Source of the DNA: Saccoglossus kowalevskii
Taxonomy: Eukaryota; Hemichordata; Enteropneusta; Harrimaniidae
Reading direction: 5' to 3'
Length of the DNA: 12,853 bases
Assembly (NCBI RefSeq): GCF_000003605.2
Contig: NW_003120930.1
Span: forward strand, 9,820 to 22,672
The notes beneath the pieces are model-generated. The model searched no databases and was not told where the DNA came from. It was given only the letters and a program-made list of their open reading frames with translations. The position numbers were made by a program, and so were the translations under genes. The number at the start of each line of letters is the position of its first letter. The first letter of the stretch is position 1. Of this stretch, positions 1 to 10,100 are shown in pieces.

Positions 1-80
1 ATGTTATACAACTAAACACTAATATAGATTATGTTATACAACTAAACACTAATATAGATTATGTGATACAACTAAACACT
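1..80. repeat. 30-bp tandem repeat, about 2.7 copies
   Basis: Bases 1-30 and 31-60 are identical; 61-80 is a third partial copy with one change (atgttat to atgtgat). The array probably continues to the left of the window and runs directly into the ATTT microsatellite. Confidence 0.95.
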
Positions 81-82
81 AT

Positions 83-157
<75 letters not shown>
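81..157. repeat. (ATTT)n microsatellite, about 19 units
   Basis: Uninterrupted ATTT/TTTA tetranucleotide repeat of about 77 bp, directly adjoining the third copy of the 30-bp repeat. Confidence 0.97.
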
Positions 158-158
<1 letters not shown>

Positions 159-1042
159 TATTCATAGGAAACGCCACCTTACAGTTATTGTCGCCATAAT
201 GTCTAAGTACTGGGGTTATTTACAATGCAGCTAACAATAATAAGTGACATATGGCCTTTCCATTTTTGAAGCAGCAACAGTATATTATCAAAGTAATTTG
301 AGACGATGTAAGGTGGTACACTCTCCTATATATAACATTACTAACATAACAGTAAGTTGATACAACAATTGATAGTTGACAGCACCAGCAGCAGATTGGT
401 AAGTTTATATATTTTTTGTTCATTTTGTAGAATCGATAGCAGATCTTTATGGCGATAGAATACTCTTTTGATAGATACACTAAGTATGTACCATTGCGAG
501 AAAATTAATTGACCCCATAATACACCAGTAATTTAATTTACTCGTCTGTTACCGATTGTTTAACACTGAAAGTAAATTAGTTTACACTTCTTCAACTTTC
601 TAGTAAAGAAACAATTCCCAAAATGTATTTTCATAATATCCATATGAATTTTATTAGTGATTTTTGCACAATAAAACAATATATTTTTGAAGTGTAATTT
701 TTTATCATCTTGCTAAACGACTTGAACAGTTCATTGATATACAGTTGGTGTAAATTATAGTAAAATTTATACAATAAATTTGATATTTTGTTCACAATAG
801 TTCAAACAGAATTATGAAATAAATATAGCTTTTTCATAAATCTAAGCCACCCAAAAGATATTATTAACAAAAAGTTTAATTTCATAATATGAAAAAAATG
901 ACATTCTTTTAGCAGTTCATCGACATTTGAAAGCTATTTGTTATTCAAACTATTTGAACTGAGGTATTGGTTAATCTGCATTACATTTATTTCCCCGTAC
1001 TCAGGATGATTCAATAATGTAATGTTATCTTTACATTTACAG
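158..1042. other. Upstream noncoding region
   Basis: AT-rich sequence with no domain-bearing frame on either strand and no convincing exon. It should hold the promoter and any 5' UTR exon of the mosaic gene, because the first coding exon is preceded by a splice acceptor. I could not place a TATA box or transcription start with any confidence. Confidence 0.5.
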
Positions 1043-1141
1043 ACTGCCAACCAGATATTATTAACATTGCTATCCGAGGAAACATGTTTTTAAAATTAAT
1101 TCTATACATACTTTTGAAAACGTTCTGTGAAGGAAATCAGG
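1043..1141 (+). CDS. Exon 1: signal-peptide exon with start codon at 1084
   Basis: A splice acceptor (ctttacatttacag, ending at 1042) precedes this exon and a GTAGGT donor starts at 1142. The ATG at 1084 opens MFLKLILYILLKTFC followed by EGNQ, a short basic N-terminus and a hydrophobic core typical of a eukaryotic signal peptide; cleavage is likely around residues 15-17. The coding part ends in phase 1, matching the start phase of the trefoil exon. Bases 1043-1083 would be 5' UTR behind a UTR intron whose first exon is not visible. Caveat: the frame is also open from 1043 to the ATG and the whole exon is symmetric 1-1 (99 bp), so it could instead be an internal exon. I prefer the leader reading because a secreted mosaic protein needs one and no known domain matches the upstream residues. 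Confidence 0.55.
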
Positions 1142-4100
1142 GTAGGTTACTTGTTGAAATATCTGTTTTCAGACACGCACTCTTTATTTTATGGTAGTAT
1201 ATTTAGACGACAGATTCACAATACTCCTCCATACATAGGACATTATCCAATATTTACTATCAGTTCATAGAGGGGAGGCAAGGGGGGTACGGTTTTACGG
1301 GAAATAAAAAAAGCTTTTCACAATTTACGAAGAAAAAAAGACGTTTTTACAGTTTACAGTGTTAACAAATGAAACATTGAATGGTCCGAAGAGCTCTCCG
1401 ACTCAAATTCTCCGCCATTGCTGCGCCGTGTGAAGAGATGCATGCGCATATTACCCTCGTAATGCTCTTCATTCGGTTAGAGGGCATTTTACGTCTTGAC
1501 ATTCAATTTTGTAGTGAATTGTGTCATCTATTCGTTTTACAGTTTCTAAAATGTAATTTCCCTGGATTAATATTTACGATTTTTTTATTTGGATGTGAAT
1601 TTTTGTACGTATGAGAAAAATGACACATTTTTACAGTGTACGAAAAAAATATTTGATTGATTACGTTGTACGTCTAGCCTGTGATTACAGAATTACGGAA
1701 GTTATTTTTTCTATTTACGTTGTACGAACAAAAAAATATTGCAATTACGTTGAACGTTGAACGTTGAACGAAAATAACCCTCTTCATAGCAATACACACA
1801 AATAATGTACCAAACTAAATTTAATCTCTTTCAATTTAATATACCATGGGGCCATATTGATTTGACTATGTTGTATAAAGTTCTTGTCAGATTTTTGTTT
1901 GTTGTTCATTTGGATTGTTTTGTCGATTTTTGCCAGTCCTTTGTTCTGTGTTCTTGGACTGTTGTGCAAAAATCCGTGGTTTTTGTTTAATCCAAGATGA
2001 AGGAACAACCATTTAGTATCGTTTCAGTCATTCGTTGAACGATAATGTGTATGTAAATGTTGCTACTCACAGTAAGTTATTATCGACAGTTGGTTTGTTA
2101 CATAAAGGTTGTTTTTATACATTCAAGACACACTCAGACTTCATGTCGTCAATATCGGAGCAGCCGACAACGCAAGTTTCACGTTATTACTTGTAGTGAA
2201 AACTTCTATATTGATCATTTTAATTAATGTAACCTGATTGTAGTCTTGAAAACCAAATATTTCAGAATGTTTGGTGTTTTCATTACGCTATTTTTAACAC
2301 AAATCCTGTTTCACATACATGTAGTTATATTATCGAGTGGGAAATATTACCATGTATACAGTCAAGAACAGTAATAAGCCAAATACTTTTCCAACCTAAA
2401 ATGTACTGAGCTAAAACTGGCTAAAATACTTGGGAATGTCACACTTACATGACGGTTATTTTCCATTTTCTTGAAATATACTGAAGGGCAAAATAAACAC
2501 AACAACAGGTGGTTCACCTAATATTTAGTTTGCGTTTTGTTTCCAGGGCGATTGTGATACAGTACTACAATTGAAACTAACATATACACACGTATTTATA
2601 CACAGACATATTCACATGCATACAGTACAGTAATTCTCTTTCGAAGGATGTTGTGGCTCTGAAAAGGGCCGTTTTATCTGTGCTGTGCCTTAGAGACAAT
2701 CAATAGTTAAAAATGACATCCGCAGTCCAGTGTTAAACGGTAGTCGTTGTGCCACGCATGTGCGACATTTGTGTTGATAAACATTGGTTCTAATGGAAAT
2801 CACAAGTGCAAGGCGCTACATTAACTAATTACCGCCGGTGAGTCTTCGATACCTTGCAATCACCAAAGAAATCATCTAGTTAAAAAATGGTAACGTACCA
2901 GCTTATACTCGTTGGTCTGCGCAGTCAAAGTCGCCATCTGTGTTCATATAAGTCCCATATCTCACGCACGCGTGGCGCGACGACCATCGCCCTTTAACCA
3001 GAGCATCCGCAATGGCAAGTTCAGTGAAATTGTACGTGTACTCCTCGTTATCTTTCAGAGACACCTTTAAATAACGAAACCAAAGTTCACATACGTTGAA
3101 CTGCGGAATATAATGTGTTTGAAACACAAGTTCAACCCCTGTCGACGTAACAACTCTCTCGCAGTACTGGTTCGACATGACGGCCACAATGAAACCCGCA
3201 GTTGTCTAAAATGACGCAACTCCCTTCAGATAAAACCGGATTTCCAAATGCGTCTTCAGTTCTCATCGCTTCCTCAAAGAAATTCACCATTTCAAAACCA
3301 TTTGGATTGCCCATCAATAATGTCAGCGCAGTCGACCCCGGATGTGCTTACAAACAAATTTACAGTGTAATTTGCATTCGGTGGTGTATCTCTGGATTTC
3401 TGCCGCAGATTTTCCCCTTTCAGCGCGACCATATACACGAGATTACCGATTGTTTTAATAACTGACGATTCATCAAGGCAATGGAGTTGTTCAACATCAT
3501 AATTGGTGACAGCATCCATGAAGTCCAGATTCCACTTTTCGTCACGTTCTGTCTTAGAATCGGTGGCAACACTGGTTAATTTCCGTCGGCTCACCCCGTG
3601 AAAGCACCATGAATGGTTGACAAACACGGGACAGTATCGATGGTACACACATTTTAAGCGATCAATTTTCTTCCAATAAATCTCCTTTAAATAAATACTT
3701 GGCTTGGTCTTGTATAATTCGATGCACTGTGATAGGTTGTCAGTAAGCATTACGCATTCCGAGGGACCGCCAGCACCACGTCCAATATTATACCAGTTGA
3801 TGTGAAAATATGTTAACACACCCAAGAAGAAAAAATACAAATAGGACCAACGAAAACAATGGCACTGGTCACCCTCTTCCAGCCAGCCCCATGATTTGAA
3901 ATGGTTGACCCATTATCTTGGATTAGTCGAAAACTAAATTGTTTTAATTAAATTTATTCTTTGCATCTGCATAATCTTGAGCGAGTGTTTTATGTACTAT
4001 AATAAAGATGCAAGTTGTGGTCACGTGACCTTTTCTGTGAAATAGAATATACTAATTTTAAATGATTTTAAACAGAGTTTAAATGTCTCCCATGAATCAC

Positions 4101-7100
4101 TCACTGCAATTGATCTGCTACTGAGTGTTAACGCCCTTATCAAATGTTGGTACTCGGTACACTCATTTTATTTAGATTTTTCAAATCACCAGACATGTTG
4201 GAATATATGAATCTGTAGCCATTTATTATAATTCTGCATGCAAATTTATAACCATGTATTTTAGTGGACATTTGGATAACTTCGATTGGGCATACTTCAC
4301 ATAGAGGTGATTTAATCCAACCAGTTAGTGACTTAGTGTTTAATATTGGCAAATACAATCCCATGAATTATAAGAGATGGTAAAATTTGTCTGGCAATTT
4401 CAATTGAAGAGGTGTGGAGGCTCCACAAGTTCTAGATTGATACAAGAAATAAATTGATAAAAAGGCTAGAACTAAACCACTCTAAGAGAGAAAGGTACAA
4501 TAACCACTCCTCGTGCTAATCACAAGGCCATATAACGTTATGGAACGTGTTGGTCCAGGGTGGGCCAACGCAAGATTAGATTGACCTTGGATGAGCCAGT
4601 TATCTCTAAATGCCACGCCATTTGCCAGCCGAGAGTATGTCATCAAAGAGGTTCAAGCCATGTTACAAAATAATGTTAGGAATAACAGAAAAATCAGATT
4701 CTCCCTACACTTTGATTTCACATATAAAAATGTTGACACGGAGCACATGTGTAAACTGTATTAATGCTTGCAGCTGTATTTATTTTTTTTTATAAATGTT
4801 TGATTCTTTTAGTTACATCAGACCCAAGATGTTTTGTATCTCAGTGGGAGAGGATTTCATGCTCTGGACTGGCGTACAATGTATCTGAGGTACAATGCAT
4901 GGAAAAAAACTGTTGTTGGGATCAATATCGTGAAACATGTTTTGCAAGGTCGCAGTATGGTAATATTGATTGTTGTATATAGTTACCACTTACATTCACT
5001 ATAGTTATATATGAAAATCACAAATAAATATCATTCAAAATGTGAAATAAATGTTTATTATACTAACTCAAGAACACACGTAATTTTAGCTTAAATACAG
5101 TTTTTTGTTTTGAAGTTGTATTTGTAATAATTAGAACAAATTAGAACAAATTGAACAAATCGATTTCTTTGAGTGATGCAGTCTCATTAGCAGCTTGTGA
5201 TTGTTGCTACATTAACAGACAAAGCATAATTTGTTTCTTAGGCTATCAAACCCAACATATTTTTCCTTACTTGTAAGTGAATTATTTTTTTCAGAAAATG
5301 TATCAATTATATATAAAAATACTATGTCACATTAAAACAATAATAAACAATTTACAGAAATCTATGACAATTTCAATTTACTCCTTATTTATTTTTAACC
5401 TATTTCATATCTTGATGACAGTTTACAATGATATCTATGTTAAAGTTAAAAATACGATGTGTAATTGTGGTTATATTTTAACATGTCCTTTAAAAGTGTG
5501 GTGTGTGAAAATGTTTACAATTTAAATTATCACACGTCAGCGTACATTTATTAATCAATGAATGACTCATCCAGTAATTCGTAATATTATTTCTGGAATA
5601 GAAATTAATTATATTAGATTAGTGATACATACGTGACCTTGATTCAGAACTGTTTACAATACACAACATAAATAAATAAATACACAATATATCTGAATGG
5701 AAAGTGAAATTTTTCATCATTGTTCCTAAATTTAGTCTTTAGTATTCTAATGATATATTCAGCTGAAAGTGAGATTTGGCTATAAGAGTCATCTTTCTAC
5801 TAAAGAAAAAAGATGATTTGTCCGTGAGACAACATATTTATCGTATAGATCAGACAGGCACCTGAGTGTATCATGATTATAAATTATATACGTTAGTAAT
5901 CTAAGGACACATAATTATTGATGACACAGCACACTTGTTTTGCTTTGCTCTAGCATATACTATAATGATTGAAACATTAAACTCTACTTCATCTAGGTTT
6001 ATACAATATTGCAGTTAATAGCGATATGTTTAATTGTTATGCGTCCAACTGTTGGGCAGTTAATGATTGAAACATTAAAACTCTACTTCATCTAGGTTTA
6101 TACAATATTGCAGTTAATAGCTATACATTTAATTGTTATGCGTCCGACTGTTGGGCAGTTAATGATTGAAACATTAAACTCTATTCCATCTAGGTTTATA
6201 CAATATTGCAGTTAATAGCTATATGTTTAATTGTTATGCGTCCAACTGTTGGGCAGTTAATGATGGAAGGATACCGACAACAATTGATGATATAGTTCAG
6301 CTGGTTGCAATTGTGAGATCACCTGCCGCTATCAAACCACGCGAGTTTGCAACTAGACAATCGAATAGTTCGTGGAGTTCATTCCACTGTCATGCTGATA
6401 CAACATATTTTCGTATGACACGCGATCAGATTGCAATTGAGAACATACTGGAAATGCACTTTGAGAAGAGGGTGATGATAGACAGTGTACGAATATTGAC
6501 ACGTCAATTAGATTGTGAGTAAAATTGTCAATTTGTTACTCAAGGCAATATATTCATTTTCTAGAACAATGTAACTTTTGTAATAGACATACTTTACTCT
6601 ACACCCAACTATTGGCGAGTACAAACGCACTGATTGTAACACATTGTAATTTTACATGCAATCAACAATATAGGAGTTTACAGACTAATGGTTGACTTGC
6701 GTATATATATGTATATATATTTATTTATTCTTGATGTTGTTGTGTAAGATGTGAATAGTGGATAAAGGGAGCCTGTGTATTTGGGGGGGGGGTCACTTGG
6801 CATTTTTTTACAACAATTACAAAACTAAGCCTTTGAACTTGAAATGATTACATTTTTATATCTAAGCATAGTATTTTATGTTCTGAATATTACAAAGGGG
6901 AACATGCATTTCAAAAATATTAATTTAGTTTCTCATAAATGCAAAATGTGTTAATTGTCTGAGCCGTGAAAAAGAATTGTAAATGAATTACTATCACATG
7001 GATTGAGTTATATTTTAATTCATTAAATTTGCACTTTGACTCTTAATATTTGTTAATATGTATATTTCACCAGTATAATTCTGGAAAAGAATTGTTTGGG

Positions 7101-10100
7101 TAGGTGATACAGTATCAACATATTCATATATGTTTTCCGTTGTCACACTTCGAAGTGAGATGTTTGAATATGTATGTAGGTGCAATTGTTTGACTATATA
7201 AGTATTAAGAAATAACAAATATCGATTGTTATACAAAAAGTCTTAGAAAACAAACAAGAACAAAAAAAATATTAATACACCAAACTACATCGAATCAGAA
7301 AAAAAAGAAAGATATGTGTTTGAAAGAGTGAGAACATCACACTCCACATGTGACACCGGCTATATGTGATCTCATTCAACATAAAGGCTTCAATTCATCT
7401 AGTATAAACGAATACATGTACGATATTATGTATTTTAGAGTAAGTCCCAGTATATTATCGTTAATAGTAAATGCCGTGATTGGTTTTATAAAATATCCTG
7501 AAAAATATATGGGTAAGGACAATCTACTCTACTATTGTTTTTATTTAACAGTGGAACGCTTGAAATTCACATCAGTTAATGGTGTTGATCAAACATTTGG
7601 AAGAACATTACCATGCGCTAATTGGTTTTTGCCAGATTTAACCAATTCCTATTCTTATGATGTCCTATATATCGAAGGTGGGCTAGTATGGGTTCATTAT
7701 TTCTGTGGATTGGGTATTGATGACTTATATAGTTACGGAATACAAATTGTCAACATGATCGGTTATGGTTATGGCATTCATATTTACGAGATTGAAGTGT
7801 ATACAACGTACGGTGAGTCACCATTTCATTAGATTAACAGTCAATATTCATACATACAAAACCTGCAACATACATCAACCAAGGAGACCTGATTGTCAAA
7901 TGTCTGAATACACAAAAACAATTTTCCTGTCTAAGACTATAGTTTTTGATACAGCGATGTAATCTGTTCACACATAAAAGAACACGCGTGTGAGAAACAA
8001 TTTACTGTGGGTAATGAAATGAAAAAACACACAATAATTTAAAACATTTTAACTACTTTTAATTTCATAGGAGGTGCAGATGAGTGTTTTTGGAAAAACA
8101 ATGGCGAGGATTACCGTGGATCGAAATCAATTGCCAGGAATTATCAAAAGTGTCTGCCATGGGCAGATGTCCTGCATATCTATACAGAAATTGAAAAAGC
8201 TTTTGATAATTACTTGGTATTTGCTCAGTATCAAGGACTGATGATGGAAAACTACTGTCGAGCAAATTATCCAAATATGGGTGTTTTTTGCTGTACAAAT
8301 ATTGGTAACTGCATGACGTGTGATATTGGACAACCAGGATCCAAGTGTTGTAAGTGTATTTAATGTGTTTTTCTGATGAGTGTAAGCGATATGCAGTGTA
8401 TGTATTGCATGATTAGTTTGATCATACTGTGATAAAGAAATCTCACAATGGTTTTCACTTGGTAATCTACTATTTGGACGATTTGAACAAAATAATCAAA
8501 TCAGCGCCTTACAGTAAAACAATCAATGATTATCCAAATAGTTACAATAGCTCAAATATATAGACCTGTTACTGCAGATATAGACTCCGTAAAAAATCGC
8601 AAGATATATAGCTAATACGCTATAAATGTTTTTAAATATTTCTGGAAAGAATAGTTTATAGAATGACCCACAATCCTGATGCAGCGTTAGCCGGAACGAT
8701 TTTATATGTCAGATGTTATACACTGTTTGCTGTTATGAATACGGCGTCTCGATTTAGTATTTGATTTAACTGTCGGTGGATGTAATGGTAATAATGTTGT
8801 CCATCCGTACTATTATAAATGATGAAGGTCTATATAATTATGCAAAAATGTTTGTTTATAAATCTTATGCAATGATAACTGATAACTATATTAAATAATA
8901 GTTATAAATTGATTAGAACCTTTTGTACAGACAGAAGCAAATGTATATTAGATCTGATTATAGAAATGAGTTTGAATAATATGTCATACCTATCACAATA
9001 TTCGTGGGTTGTGAGTTCGAATCTCACGTTAATATGGTGTGTGTGTGCCTGTAATATCGAATACTTCGACAAATGTTGTAGTGGTGGACAGAATTGTTAA
9101 AACAGACAATGGTAATTGATATGATTCTACTCTGCTGGTGTGTAGATTTTTGTTTAGGACGTTAGAAACTCTAATTTTTCATTTTAATCTAGTGTATGTA
9201 ATTATACATTCATACTTGTTATTTCAAATTGTTATTTCAGGACTGTACATTATAAAGTACCGGGAAGCCCATCTGCTTACAATGATGAGGCGCATATTCT
9301 AACTTGCGAGATATAATTCTATGTTTCAAGTTTATTAGTGTGCTTATAATTTTGAATATTCTTTCTAAACTGACTTAACACAATGAAATTAAATAAAGAT
9401 GAAATAAATAAATTAATCAGTATCTATAATAATACATCCTTAGGAAACTAAATATATAATGTAATACTGAAGATAATTATCAATAATAATTTAAACACAT
9501 ATATCGGTTTATTTGTGGAAAAAATGTATGTATAATAATTGAAACATGAAATAAATTATGTTTTAACTGACAGAAAATCGGGACAATATAAAAATAAATA
9601 CATTATATAGTTGCCAATTAGTAATGTACATGACGAAATACATTTCATAGGTCTATAAAGTTGACCTGAAAAATTTAGACTAAATTTTAAATTGTAAGAT
9701 ATAGGAAATACATACGGTGCACCAAAGTTCTCTGAAAGCTATTTGTTTCACCATACAATAAATTATGTCAACAGTTACAAATGTCTGGAAATGACGCATT
9801 ACTCCCTAACTTAATGTATCTGACATGAAAGCATATATTCGACGAAATGTTTTTGTACAGTCATAATCAACGGCATCTATTAAATGATTGAAATGACAGA
9901 CATCAAGCCAGGGAAATAATATGAACGGGAACAATATGACTATAGATCTGTTTTTATATGATGTGAATCACATGTTTTGTATTCATATAACATAGAATGA
10001 AAACAAAGTTTGAAACTGTTACTTTATTAAAACTGATCATGGTTATCGAATGTGTATAGCACAATTTTAAGCGTGGACATACCTACATTACATTCGCAGC

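Larger units (their letters stand above)
1142..4812 (+). other. Intron 1 (signal peptide to trefoil)
   Basis: A phase-1 intron of about 3.7 kb between the GTAGGT donor at 1142 and the acceptor at 4812. It contains the 512-bp MITE-like element, the minus-strand histone-type stem-loop and the broken transposase, listed separately. Stretches 1790-2650 and 3920-4812 show no coding signal; in the latter, an 8-bp-stem hairpin lies at 4549-4569. An additional small exon cannot be excluded. Confidence 0.55.

Noticed and set aside
220-480. Minus-strand 86-codon frame near the left edge, cysteine-containing.
   Set aside because: Cysteines do not follow any module spacing, sequence is AT-rich and no splice or promoter context was found.
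1381-1614. 77-codon + strand frame in intron 1.
   Set aside because: Lies inside the MITE-like element, has no domain and no exon signals.
3202-3465. 87-codon + strand frame.
   Set aside because: Antisense to the transposase pseudogene, whose minus-strand frames hold the catalytic motifs.
5277-5525. 82-codon + strand frame following a tttttttcag acceptor.
   Set aside because: In the phase needed from the trefoil exon it stops after about 12 codons; the long frame is low-complexity AT-rich sequence with no module.
7332-7551. Open frame upstream of exon 4, continuous with it from an alternative GTG start.
   Set aside because: A strong acceptor with matching phase sits at 7551, no acceptor is visible near 7332, and the upstream residues show no domain pattern.
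8065-8333. Two minus-strand frames opposite the kringle exon.
   Set aside because: They are antisense shadows of the kringle coding sequence; the + strand frame carries all motif residues and splice sites.
9241-9315. Possible alternative last exon: good acceptor ending 9240, a frame of about 24 codons to TAA, and AATAAA-like words shortly after (about 9390).
   Set aside because: The frame requires entry one phase away from the kringle donor, and in phase 1 it stops after 19 codons without any module. AT-rich sequence makes AATAAA common.
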